Source: Diabrotica undecimpunctata
Lineage: Eukaryota > Arthropoda > Insecta > Coleoptera > Chrysomelidae
Length of the DNA stretch: 64,000 nucleotides
Direction: 5' to 3'
Assembly: GCF_040954645.1 (NCBI RefSeq)
Contig: NC_092806.1
Coordinates: forward strand, 72,294,141 to 72,358,140
Part shown: piece after piece, positions 44,152-54,257 of the stretch
Numbering within the stretch: position 1 is the stretch's first letter
Layout of the letters: the number at the start of each line of letters is the position of its first letter
The notes under the pieces: model-generated
Told to the model about the DNA's origin: nothing
Database searches by the model: none
What the model saw: the letters and a program-made list of their open reading frames with translations, nothing else
Made by a program: the position numbers and the translations under genes

Positions 44152-46126
44152 CATTACTATATTGCAGCAGTCAGTCTATCTTGTATTATATGTCTATGAG
44201 TTTTTGTAACAAAAATAACCTGAAATACATAAAAAATCCTCAGGTCCAAAATAACAAATGCCTGTATGGATATTAAACCCAAGAAACCATTTAACATCTT
44301 ATCGGAGGCTGCCAGGCATTTGGCGGAACTGACTGAGAAGGAATAATATTCCATTCCAGACATATCTTAAAACCTGCACCTTCTTTAATCCAATTATCTT
44401 CCTTAATATTAATATGTCCCTAATAGTATGCACTATACTCACAGACCAACCAGTGGTAAATAGAATCTCTACTAGTTATTAAAACAACAACTCTTATTGA
44501 TTTGATGATATCAAACAACCATAATCTGTATGATAAATATAACGAGAAAATGGCCAAGTATAGAGAAGATAATGGTAATGATCACTTCTATATATATAAG
44601 ACTTCAATAAAACCATGCAGAAAGCGATCTTAACACTCGCATGCTGAAGAATTTTTTTTGGGGCACAGGTCCCTTTTACTCTGACATACCAGGTCTCTCG
44701 AATATTTAAAAAGTCCCACCAAAGCTTAATCCTTTTGATATCATAAGTATCTGAGTAAATTATATACTTTTTTTAATGGCATTGACATTAGTCATTCATC
44801 CAGTTGCATTAGATTTCCTAATCAGGCAAATAAACAATCCTATGTTTAATAAAAAATTACCGGATAACTAATAGAAGAAGATACGATAAGCAAGCATACG
44901 GTGTCACTTCTTGCTTCTCATAAAGGGGCCTTTCAATACATTTTTAGTAGACAAACAAAACTGAACCACGGATAAGGTGTTATAAAATTATTTCTATACT
45001 TAGAGGGTATGAAAGTGGTATGGAATTAATCGGAATAATAATAACAATAATTTGCGTGAATTATCTATTATTGTTTTTTTGAGGTTTTTGGGCCGAAACT
45101 GATAATAGTGTAGGTGTCGTTAGAAAATAACTTCAAACTCGCTTTCAAATACAGTATTACCTAGATTATGATCTTTTTAACCATCATTTCACAAAATGGT
45201 GCCCGTCCGATATGTTATTGATTATATCACTAAAATATTATAAAAACAATAATTAAAAACGAGAAAATTTCGACGCATTATGTATAAAAGATAGACACTA
45301 GAAAACTAAACAAAATAAATGCGGTACCTACATAAAATATAAAATATTAAAAGGAACATTTAAATATGAAACAGATGTATATTTTGAGATAAAAAAGTAA
45401 CAGGAGAAGGATGAAGTGAATTAAAAAGTAATAACAAAAATTGTAATCCGATATTGTAATCTTTCATTGATGAAAAAATATTATAAGTAAGATCAAATAG
45501 TAATAAAATATTAAGATCAACAAAAACTTTAAAGTATATAAGTAAGCTTTTATTTCCTTATAATCATTTTGTCAGCATTTAACATTAAGGCAAATTTGAA
45601 GGTGAAATGTTAAAATTATTTTATATTATTTTAGTAATAATGAAATGTTAACGCCGGCAATTATAAACATACGTTGGGTGCTTTTTCATTAAATTTTGTT
45701 CCAGAAATTTAATTTCGGTTGTGAATTTTTTATTTTGAAACAGAGTACGTATATTTTATAAATTAAAATAAGCTTAAATTCACATCTAAATTACACATTT
45801 TACGGAATATGTAAAATAATGAAATTTGAGTATACCTACTCGTAAGTACTCACACTTCTTGCAACTAATTTTCCTAATGCCATTTTGCACTTGACAGAAA
45901 TAAGGGCTCCGGTCACTATCTCGGACAATTAACTGCAATGGATGCTTTAAGCTAAATCTTGTTTTCTACTTTACATAAAGTGTTTACTGTCAACAAAATA
46001 ACTGAGTTCTAATAATTTAGAGCTTAATAAATACCAACTAACAAATCAATATTTTACTCATTAAATACTACAAACAATATTTTAGTTCAAAAATTACGAA
46101 TTAATTAAATCAATTTAAAATTAAGG

Positions 46127-46130
<4 letters not shown>
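44152..46130. other. No recognised feature
   Basis: AT-rich. A short plus-strand reading at about 44266-44345 (DIKPKKPFNILSEAARHLAE) is compositionally protein-like but ends after some 30 residues and is not recognised. Nothing else is supported. Confidence 0.4.
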
Positions 46131-46175
<45 letters not shown>

Positions 46176-46205
46176 TGTATATATATGTATATATATATAT
46201 ATATA
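46131..46205. repeat. (TA)n array
   Basis: TA repeats with two CATATATGTATATATGTA interruptions, lying at the 3' end of the minus-strand RTE element. Confidence 0.95.
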
Positions 46206-46350
46206 CAGCCCTTGCTGTCCAATTTTGGACATAGGCCTCCTCTTCCTTCTTCCACATCTCTCTGTTGTAGGCAGTTGTATCCACTTCGGGCCTGCGTGTT
46301 TCTTCAAGTCATCTAACCATCGCATTTGTGGCCTTCCTCTTTTTCGTTTG
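46206..46350 (-). pseudogene. RTE LINE C-terminal end
   Basis: The minus strand reads RKRGRPQMRWLDDLKKHAGP, then in a shifted frame NREMWKKEEEAYVQNWTARA, ending at the (TA)n array. This is the GRPxxRWxDD ... YVQxW terminus of RTE-type LINEs. The upstream part of the protein is 4.1 kb away, beyond the gypsy element. Confidence 0.75.
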
Positions 46351-46354
46351 TAAC

Positions 46355-46543
46355 TGAAATGATAAAGCAAAACCTAGGATATAAGGTTTTAATCAACATA
46401 AATTGTACATATAATGTTAACAAAAACAATAGAAATTAATATGGCAGTGACAGTGACTTCTTTCAAACACTGACAGCATAAAGTTGCCTACAATATTAGA
46501 AGTCTACAGCCAAAGCAATACTAAGGAGGTTAATATCACATCA
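46355..46543 (-). repeat. 3' LTR
   Basis: 189 bp, matching the 5' LTR by eye. Its first three sense bases (TGA, at 46543-46541) serve as the stop codon of the Gag-Pol frame. A purine tract GTGGGAGAA lies directly upstream on the sense strand. Confidence 0.95.
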
Positions 46544-49500
46544 TTCTCCCACACTATAATCTTCCAAATACCGTGGTAAATGACGAATTCTTTTAGATCT
46601 TCTAGGTAGTGCTGAAGGAGGCGATAAGCTCTGTTCAGAACTCATTGGGGGTTCTTCAAGAAGTAATGAATCCGGTGGAGGGGGAGATGTAGATGTATCT
46701 GCCAGGGGCTGCATGTTTTGCGTGGTTGTATTGGATGAGGAATCATTAAGACTCGAATGTAACTCATGTGGGTCTTCTACGAACACTGATTCTTGACCTG
46801 GTATATCTAGTATTTCCCCTTCACCTCGTCCACATGGAGCCAGATGACGATTAGACACTGTGGTCTCCCGTCCGTCTTTCAGTTTAACAAAAGAGTATTC
46901 AGGATTTGCCTCTATTACCTCCACTTCCTCTACGATAGGCTGGTACTTGTTCTTCCGATCGAACCTTTTCATCAAGACATGCCCAGATTCTGCTAGCCAT
47001 GACGGTATTGTATTCCCATTTGGAGATCGACGTGTGTGCACGAACATCCTTTCATGCGGCGTACAGTTAGTTGCGGTACACAACAGTGAACGAATGGAAT
47101 GCAGCACGACAGGTAGGTATTGTTCCCAATTCTCAATAGGTGCTTCATGTGATTCACAGGCCAGTTGAATAGCTTTCCAGACAGTAGAATTCAACTTCTC
47201 CACTTGACCATTTCCTTGAGGATTATAAGCAGTAGTTCTACTTGTAGCGATTCCTCTGGCGTTGAGAAACTCTTTGATTTCAGCTGACAGAAATTGAGCC
47301 CCCCTATCCGAATGAATGTATGCAGGCATTCCAAACATCATGAATAAGTTATTTAAATTCTTGATTACTGTTTTGGCACTAATGTCACTGCATGGGAAAG
47401 CAAATGGGAATCTGGAATACTCATCTATTACCGTAAGAATATAATGATTATTGGTATTCGAAGGCACTGGTCCTTTAAAGTCAATACTAAGGCGTTCGAA
47501 GGGAGATGTGGCTTTTATAAGCTTTGGAAAAAGCCCCTCATTTTTAAAGTATCTCGGCTTAATTTTAGCACATACCCCACAGTCACGAGTCATAGTCTTG
47601 ACTTCATTGAGAGAGAAAGGCAAATTCTTTGATTTTATCCAATGAAACATACGTGTTACCCCTGGATGACAAAGTGCATTGTGAAGTGACTTGAGTTTTG
47701 ATGCACCTGCCGCCGTGGTAGTAGCACAAGAGCAGATGCGCGATAAAGCATCCGCTGCTTGGTTATCTTTTCCTGGTCGATACACAATGTCATATTTATA
47801 AGGTGCCAATTCAAGTCGCCATCTTTGTATTTTCTCATTTTTAATCTTGCTGGAATGCTTCGTGTTGAACATAAATGTTACAGACTTTTGATCAGTAATG
47901 ATTGTGAAAGGCTTTCCTATAAGAAAATGGCGCCACTTCTTTAGAGATTCAACAATAGCATATGCTTCTTTCTCCACAGCAGAATGGTTCAGCTCACTAG
48001 AGTTAAGTGATCTTGAAAAGAAAGCAACGGGTCTGGAATCCTGACTCAAGGTAGCAGCAATTGAGTGTTCTGAAGCATCAGTTTCAACAACAAATGGCAT
48101 ATTTTCGTTGATAGCGTGAACAGATGACTTTGCAACTATAGATTTCAGATTTTCAAAACAAGATAAAGCATCTTCGTTCAATGGAAAATTGTTGACATGA
48201 GCTAATGTGTGGACCCTTTCGGAAAATTTGGGAATCCATTTTGAATAATGGGCAAACATACCTAATACCCTTCTGAGAGATGCAGTGTCATTCGGTGGAG
48301 GCATCTTTAATAAGGGTTGTAGTCTGCTAGCATCGGGCTTTATGACATGGTTTGGTCCTATAGTATAACCAAGTAAGTTTATTACTGTTTGATTGAATTT
48401 GCTCTTGGTTTTGTTTAGTGTCAAGCCATATTTGTCTGTGGCCTTCAGAAAGTTCTCAAGATTTTTGTCATGCTCTACCTTCGTCTTACCACAAACAGTT
48501 ATATCATCAAGATAGGCATATGTCCCTTCAAGGTTTTCTGTGCGTATGAGCCAGTCGATTGTTCTTTGGAAACTGGCTACACCATTGGTAACACCAAACG
48601 GAATGCGACAAAATTGGTACAGTTTCCCAGCGGCTTCAAAAGCTGTGTACATCTTTTCATGTGGAAGTATTGGAACCTGATGGTATGCACTTTGGAAATC
48701 TATTGCACTAAAGACAGTAAATTGTGATACATTGGAAACCATTTCCTCGATATTTGGCAGTGGATAGGCATCAAGTTGAGTGAATCGATTAATTGTTTGA
48801 GAATAATCAATGACAAGCCGCTTCTTGTGAGTTTCGTTTTTGGTGATAAGCACTTGCGCTCTCCAAGGGGACTGACTTTCTTCAATAATGCCATCATTTA
48901 AAAGCTTCTTTACCTCATTTTTAATAAAAATCTGATCTTCAGCACTATGCCTGCGCGATTTTACTGCGATAGGTTTACAATTTGAAGTCAGGTTACAAAA
49001 TAAAGGAACTGCAGGTACTGAGGCTTCAACTACACTACATACCTTGAATACTTCTTTAGGTCCTCCAAATTCAAACTCTAGACTCGAGTGGTTAGATAGA
49101 ACATCATGACCAATTATAATATCAGCACAGAGATTTTTAACTATAAGTAAATTAATGTTGTCGTAGGAGTGGCCACCAATTTTAATATTTTGAGTAGTCA
49201 CACCTTTAACTTCAGAGGTGTGTGATAATGAGGCCATAGAAACAGTCTGAATACAAGGCTTCCTAGGGAGTTTGCACAGGTTAGCAAAGTCTTCATTAAT
49301 AAAACTGACAGAGCTACCAGTATCTATAAGGGCATCAGCACGAAGACCTTTTATAGATGCAGGCACTATAGCTTTTTTCAATGAAGCAGGATTAGCAGCA
49401 ATAATGCAGGCTGTGCAGTTTTCATAGCCTTCAAATACGTTGGCAGATGCACTAGTGCTCTTGGAGCGGCAAACCTTTGCAAAGTGTCCCTTTTTATTAC

Positions 49501-50275
49501 AGGATTTGCAAATGGATTCTCGAGCGGGACAGTTCTTCCTTGAATGTATTGGCCCACCACAGAAAAAACATTTGTGTCCTGACCTAGAAGAGTTAGTAGA
49601 GTTGGTAGCAGCTGTCACAGTGACACATTCAGAATTTGTTGGAGAGCTCTGTGACTCAAATTGATAGTTACCAGGTAGCGCACTAAGTGTCGAATGTTGG
49701 TTTGAATAAACCTGAGAGTTGAGTTCTGCCATTTCCATTGAAATAGCTATATTATAAGTTTCTTCTAAAGTTAGCGTTAAACTCTCTAACAGTCTCGATC
49801 GTATCTTTGTGGATGTCATTCCAGCGATAAAAGCTCCACGGATTGTATCATTTTTATTAGTATCAGCATCTACAGCAGTAAAATTGCAGTCTTTTGCTAA
49901 CTGTTTTAAAGATTGCATGTAAGAATCGATAGACTCATCTGCCTGTTGTCGTCTAGTGGTTAGTATGTGACGAGCATGAATAGTATTGTTTGGTTTGATG
50001 TATATTTTGTCAAGAGTTTGAATGGATTCGTTGTAAGTGTTACAATCACTTATATATGTATATACTCGTGGCGAAATATGATTTATTAACAGTTGTAGCT
50101 TAGTATCATTAATATCTAGGGGTGGTACAGCAGCACTATCAGCAGAAACAGCGGGAGTGACAATATGGGCAGCTAAAAAGTTCATAAAAGTTCTTTTCCA
50201 ATGGTCCCATTCCTTTGCTGTTGATTTCACAGATGGATCCCCGTCGAACCTCTCGGGTCTCAGATACTTCTCCAT
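46541..50275 (-). CDS. Gag-Pol polyprotein (1244 residues), Ty3/gypsy, mag/K02A2.6-like
   Basis: One frame encodes all retrotransposon proteins. Gag: residues 1-230, helical, starting MEKYLRPERFDGDPSV. Two zinc knuckles: C236-C239-H244-C249 and C256-C259-H264-C269. Protease: ALIDTGSSVSF with DTG at 318-320. Reverse transcriptase: about 450-640 with AIDFQSAYHQVP (Asp 526) and YLDD at 588-591. RNase H: ETDAS (Asp 733), Glu 770, Asp 795. Integrase: HHCC finger (H865, H870, C899, C902) and the D-D-E triad D932, D990, E1026 (35 residues between the last two). The C-terminus is Pro/Ser-rich then basic. The ATG at 50275-50273 begins only 15 bases after the 5' LTR. All catalytic residues are present. 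Having no Gag/Pol frameshift is unusual and recalls Tf1. Confidence 0.97.
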   Translation of the reverse strand: MEKYLRPERFDGDPSVKSTAKEWDHWKRTFMNFLAAHIVTPAVSADSAAVPPLDINDTKLQLLINHISPRVYTYISDCNTYNESIQTLDKIYIKPNNTIHARHILTTRRQQADESIDSYMQSLKQLAKDCNFTAVDADTNKNDTIRGAFIAGMTSTKIRSRLLESLTLTLEETYNIAISMEMAELNSQVYSNQHSTLSALPGNYQFESQSSPTNSECVTVTAATNSTNSSRSGHKCFFCGGPIHSRKNCPARESICKSCNKKGHFAKVCRSKSTSASANVFEGYENCTACIIAANPASLKKAIVPASIKGLRADALIDTGSSVSFINEDFANLCKLPRKPCIQTVSMASLSHTSEVKGVTTQNIKIGGHSYDNINLLIVKNLCADIIIGHDVLSNHSSLEFEFGGPKEVFKVCSVVEASVPAVPLFCNLTSNCKPIAVKSRRHSAEDQIFIKNEVKKLLNDGIIEESQSPWRAQVLITKNETHKKRLVIDYSQTINRFTQLDAYPLPNIEEMVSNVSQFTVFSAIDFQSAYHQVPILPHEKMYTAFEAAGKLYQFCRIPFGVTNGVASFQRTIDWLIRTENLEGTYAYLDDITVCGKTKVEHDKNLENFLKATDKYGLTLNKTKSKFNQTVINLLGYTIGPNHVIKPDASRLQPLLKMPPPNDTASLRRVLGMFAHYSKWIPKFSERVHTLAHVNNFPLNEDALSCFENLKSIVAKSSVHAINENMPFVVETDASEHSIAATLSQDSRPVAFFSRSLNSSELNHSAVEKEAYAIVESLKKWRHFLIGKPFTIITDQKSVTFMFNTKHSSKIKNEKIQRWRLELAPYKYDIVYRPGKDNQAADALSRICSCATTTAAGASKLKSLHNALCHPGVTRMFHWIKSKNLPFSLNEVKTMTRDCGVCAKIKPRYFKNEGLFPKLIKATSPFERLSIDFKGPVPSNTNNHYILTVIDEYSRFPFAFPCSDISAKTVIKNLNNLFMMFGMPAYIHSDRGAQFLSAEIKEFLNARGIATSRTTAYNPQGNGQVEKLNSTVWKAIQLACESHEAPIENWEQYLPVVLHSIRSLLCTATNCTPHERMFVHTRRSPNGNTIPSWLAESGHVLMKRFDRKNKYQPIVEEVEVIEANPEYSFVKLKDGRETTVSNRHLAPCGRGEGEILDIPGQESVFVEDPHELHSSLNDSSSNTTTQNMQPLADTSTSPPPPDSLLLEEPPMSSEQSLSPPSALPRRSKRIRHLPRYLEDYSVGE

Positions 50276-50290
50276 TTATGTTGATTAAAT
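50274..50290 (-). promoter_or_regulatory. Candidate self-primer binding site
   Basis: Directly after the 5' LTR the sense strand reads ATTTAATCAACATAAAT, with no TGG start of a tRNA site. Sixteen of these bases (50274-50289) are perfectly complementary to 50324-50339 inside the LTR, so a transcript could fold on itself with a 34-nt loop. The site overlaps the start codon. Self-priming is known for Tf1/sushi-type elements; here it is inferred from complementarity only. Confidence 0.6.
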
Positions 50291-50479
50291 TGAAATGATA
50301 AAGCAAAACCTAGGATATAAGGTTTTAATCAACATAAATTGTACATATAATGTTAACAAAAACAATAGAAATTAATATGGCAGTGACAGTGACTTCTTTC
50401 AAACACTGACAGCATAAAGTTGCCTACAATATTAGAAGTCTACAGCCAAAGCAATACTAAGGAGGTTAATATCACATCA
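50291..50479 (-). repeat. 5' LTR
   Basis: 189 bp, TGATGTGATATT to TTATCATTTCA on the sense strand. A CATATTAAT box around 50370 could serve as TATA element, some 30-40 bases before the segment complementary to the primer site. Confidence 0.95.
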
Positions 50480-50484
50480 GTAAC

Positions 50485-51860
50485 TATATGGTCTCCAGTG
50501 TATCATCATATTATTCCATCTGTCGTCTTTCTGTCTTATGATATGTCCAGCGAACTTCCACTTAAGTTTTGCTATCTGCGTTAATACATCGGCCACTTTT
50601 GTTTAGTTGCGGATCCAAGTATTTCTTTTCTTGTATGATAGCCTGATGCTCAGCATTTGCCTTTCCATGGCTCTTTGGGTCTTTGCTATTTTTTCCATGT
50701 TTTCCTTTGTAAACCCCCAAGTTTGAGAACCGTAAGAACCCGTGAGAACAGGAAGTATACATTGGTTGAAGATTCTTGTTTTTAAATATTGGGGGTATTT
50801 TCTATTTTTTAGTATATAGGAAAGTTTTCCGAAAGATACCCAAGACTACCGTATTCTTCTCTTAAGTTCTCCGGTCTGATTTTCTTTATTTAATTTAATT
50901 AGTTGTCCCAAATATACATATTCTTTTACTTGTTCTATAGTTGTTTGTGCAATTGTAATTATTAATTCTTCTGGTTGATTGGTCATAATTTTCGTTTTAT
51001 TATAATTCATTTGTAGACCTATTTTTGTTGATTCGCTATTTAATTCATCCATCATATTTTGCAATTCTTCCCTTTTATCTGTTATTAATACAATGTCGTC
51101 TGCATATCTTAAGTGATTCAAGTATTGGCCATTTATGTTAATACCCCGTTTTTCACATTGTAATTTCCTCATAACGTCTTCCAAAAGCTGGATTGAATAG
51201 TTTGGGTGATATAGTGTCACCCTGTCTGACTCCTCGCCGTATCTTAATGAGCTCCGTTTGTTCAACTATTTTGATGGATGTTGTTGCTTGATCATATACA
51301 TTGGAAATTAAGTCCGTGTATCTATAGTCTATTCTCCCATTTTGTAAAGACTTCTTTACTGCCCAATGTTTAACCTTATCGAATGCTTTTTCAAAGTCTA
51401 CAAATGCCATATACATTGGGATTTGATATTCGTTGGCCTTTTCAATTAATATTTTTATCGTAAGCAGATGATAGCTTGTACTGAATCCTTTTCTAAATCC
51501 GGCTTGCTCTCTTGACTGGTAATTATCTAACTTAGTTGTTAATCTGTTTGTTAGTAGTTTAGCTAACAGTTTGTACATTACATTCAGTAGCGTTATGGGC
51601 CTATAGTTTTTCAGATCTTTTCTATCGCCTTTCTTAAACAATAATAGTGTTATTGCCTCGTTTCATGTGGTGGGTATTTGTTTTGTGTTCAATATTTTAT
51701 TCATTAGTACATAAAGGACTTCCACTGTAGTTTTACCCCCATTTTTTAGCATTTTCACAGTTATTCCATCTTTCCCAGGAGATTTGTTATTCTTCATTTC
51801 TTTGAGTGCCTTTTTTATTTCATTTTTACTGATTTCTGGTTGTAGGTCAGAGTTAACGTT
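50485..51860 (-). pseudogene. RTE LINE reverse transcriptase
   Basis: From 51860 on the minus strand: NVNSDLQPEISKNEIKKALK, NNKSPGKDGITVKMLKNGG, LLFKKGDRKDLKNYRPITLL, SREQAGFRKGFSTSYHLL, YMAFVDFEKAFDKVKHWAV (first Asp), IRRGVRQGDTISPKLFNPA, then after a frameshift LRYADDIVLITDKREELQNM (catalytic YADD), IGLQMNYNKTKIMTNQP and YVYLGQLIKLN. Towards 50500 the C-terminal part decays into KLKWKFAGHIIRQKDDRWNN, continuing at 46350. The motif order and GFSTxxHxLTxKxLIEKANEY texture are those of RTE/BovB-type LINEs. Frameshifts near 51170 and 50850 make it inactive. Confidence 0.85.
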
Positions 51861-53043
51861 GTAGGTAATGAAGAAAACCAAGAAAACCCAGAAAACAAAA
51901 TGTTGATATACCAACAATGGAGTAGGATTTATACATACAATACACATACAATCACATACAATCTACCAAGGGCATATCAGATAGAGAAGCAAACACGACG
52001 CTTAAATTAAAAAGAACGTCCTTAAAAATCATACAGGTGTACGCTCCAACAAGTACCTATAGCGATAAAGATATTGAACATTTCTACGAAAAAAAACAAC
52101 AGCTATGGAAGAAAACAAATCAAAATTAACGCTAATAATCGGGGACTTCAATGCCAAAATAGGAGAACAACTATATAAAGAAGAAGACAAAGTAGGACAT
52201 CATGGATACGGTAAAAAAACGATAGGGACACACATTGATTGAGTTACTTGGAGGAGAAGCAACTATATGCAATGAATACATTCTTTAAGAAAAAACCCCA
52301 AAGAAAATGGATATGGATTAGTCCCAATGGTGAAACTAAAAACGAAATTGATTATATTCTTTCAACACAAAAATCCATGGTTAAAGACGTAACAGCCCTA
52401 AATCGCTTCTTAACTGGTAGCGACCATAGACTAGTCCGAGCCAAGCTGATCATTGATAGTAGATTTGAAACAAGAAAAAAAATGAAAAATATTCAGAAAT
52501 TAGACATAGAAAAACTAAAACACGAAAACAGACGTACGAAGAGAGACTAAAGGAAATATTACCGACCAAGGAAGATATAGAATACAAACATATCGATGAA
52601 ATAAACATGATATTTACTGAAACTCTAATGAAAGTGGGTAAAGAAATAGCACAGACAACAACAAAAAAAGAAAGTTTCATATCCCAGGAAACATAGATTC
52701 TTATGAGCATAAGAAGAACATTACTAGAACAAGGGGACAGAAATAAAATGGAATAAGAATTAAACAAAACTATTAGAAAAAATATTAAGGAGTGTAAACG
52801 GAGAGTACAGGAGGAAAAGATAGAGAAAACAATTGAAAAAAAATAGAAACATGAAGTACTTAAAGCAGAACCTGGAAAACATACAAATTAAAAGCATAAA
52901 GAACAAAGAAGGAGTGTAGACCAACAATATAAAAGAAATTTTACAGATAACGCACGAATAATATACAAATCTCTATAAAACAGAACAAAAACCAACCCAA
53001 GAAATCCGTAATCAGTTACAACTGAAAATAAAGAACGTTAACG

Positions 53044-53044
<1 letters not shown>
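51861..53044 (+). pseudogene. RTE LINE endonuclease domain (inverted 5' part)
   Basis: The plus strand gives STKGISDREANTTLKLKRTS, LKIIQVYAPTSTYSDKDIE, LTLIIGDFNAKIGEQLYKEE (catalytic Asp-Asn box of APE endonucleases), then YLEEKQLYAMNTFFKK, ISPNGETKNEIDYILS (YxxxxxIDYIL box) and TGSDHRLVRAKLI (SDH box). The linker ends LQLKIKNVN at the (TA)n array. This is the middle and end of an APE-type endonuclease that nicks the target. The first part (WNVRTL.. region) is missing. It is the 5' half of the same RTE copy, turned around. Confidence 0.85.
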
Positions 53045-53103
<59 letters not shown>

Positions 53104-53118
53104 ATTTATATATATATA

Positions 53119-53167
<49 letters not shown>

Positions 53168-53191
53168 ATTTATATATATATCTATATATAT

Positions 53192-53262
<71 letters not shown>
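53045..53262. repeat. (TA)n array
   Basis: Over 210 bp of TA repeats with TCTATTTATATATATATC interruptions. It bounds the inverted end of the RTE element. Confidence 0.96.
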
Positions 53263-53265
<3 letters not shown>

Positions 53266-53523
53266 CGGATAAGTTTCCGCGGTCAGATAAATGAAAATTA
53301 CTGAGTTCTCGGGAAGAACCGCGTTGAGAATTTAAAACTCGACGTTTCGGCACCCATTTTGGAGCCATTATCAAGAGGTATACGGTTCGGTTCGAGTTCG
53401 GGGTCTCAATCTGCCTACTCCCCTCACTCGAGACGTACCAGTATCGTGTTCTATATTGCAAGAACTGTCTCTCGGCACTGAGGTCTCAATCTGCCTACTC
53501 CCCAGTGTCGAGTCACTCGACAT
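53263..53523 (-). repeat. Repeat tail with hammerhead-like module and internal duplication
   Basis: On the minus strand: CTTGATAATGGCTCC, loop, GGGTGCCGAAACGTCGAG (about 53375-53328), the order of a hammerhead core with an altered first box. The segment GGTCTCAATCTGCCTACTCC is present twice, 53402 and 53482, so an 80-bp unit is partly duplicated. GC content is higher than around it. Probably the 3' end of a PLE; no coding part is attached. Confidence 0.5.
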
Positions 53524-53955
53524 GTATATATATTTATAACAGTACGAAAATATAAACAGTACAGTTTATTTTTAGTGGTAATTTTTAGGTTACGTTTATT
53601 GTCATTAAAGTCTATATAATAAGAGAACAAAATAAAAAACAGGTAGGTTTGACTTAGTTCATTTTTATATTTATCTTTATTTTATTCAATTATTTTTTAA
53701 ATTGTTCTAAAGCGTATCATTGCAATACTCAACATTAATATAATCTGTACTGTATATAAGAGCAAACTGTTCTCGCTTTTGTTATACTATCATTTTGTAC
53801 TATGATTCCTAGGAACGCTTTTCCCTCGTTGGCACCTACTTAGCCAAGAAGAAATAACCATTATCAAATTTATCGTTTTACTTTTCGAATTAAGGTCTCT
53901 ATGTCGAAGGTCCGTTAAGAATTTTTGTCTCAAATACAATGTACTTAATAATAAT
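53524..53955. other. No recognised feature
   Basis: AT-rich, no coding pattern. Confidence 0.5.
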
Positions 53956-54190
53956 ATGTTGTTCTACAATATATTTAATGAAAACAAAAACTCTACATCG
54001 AAAATAAAAAAAAATAAAACTAAATATATGCATATTAGCCTCAATAACAGAAACAGAAATATTTTCCGACAGAACAACACCATCAATGACTTTAACTTTG
54101 AGCGCATCGGAGAATTTAAGTATCTTGGAACAACAACAACTTAAGTTAATAACGGATCACAAGAAATGAACCTTAGGATACACTGCTTTA
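53956..54190 (+). pseudogene. LINE reverse transcriptase scrap
   Basis: A frame reads SKIKKNKTKYMHISLNN then NFERIGEFKYLGTTTT, matching the KTKYM ... FKYLGS segment between palm and thumb of LINE reverse transcriptases. Nothing more of this copy is recognisable. Confidence 0.5.
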
Positions 54191-54257
54191 AATTTTTTGA
54201 CCAGGACTTGCGTTGTCTCCCCTGTTCTTATTTCCTTCCACTTTCCCTTGTGTACTA

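Larger units (their letters stand above)
46355..50479 (-). mobile_element. Intact Ty3/gypsy LTR retrotransposon
   Basis: Two LTRs of 189 bp (46355-46543 and 50291-50479) look identical base for base. They begin TG and end CA on the sense strand and are flanked by the 5-bp duplication GTAAC (46350-46354 and 50480-50484). A single uninterrupted Gag-Pol frame of 1244 codons fills the interior. Identical LTRs and an intact frame indicate a recent insertion and a possibly active element. It lies inside an older RTE LINE. Confidence 0.97.
46206..53044 (-). mobile_element. RTE/BovB-type LINE with inverted 5' part, split by a gypsy insertion
   Basis: The 3' end (46206-46350) and the reverse transcriptase (50485-51860) are on the minus strand and become contiguous when the gypsy element with its duplication is removed. 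The endonuclease part (51861-53044) is on the plus strand. Its outer end (LKIKNVN) and the first reverse transcriptase residues (NVNSDLQPEIS) share AACGTTAAC, so the two parts were once continuous. Both outer ends meet (TA)n arrays, which may be the duplicated target. Confidence 0.8.

Noticed and set aside
46860..49664. Plus-strand open frames within 46.5-50.3 kb
   Set aside because: They are antisense shadows of the intact Gag-Pol frame, which accounts for every domain there.
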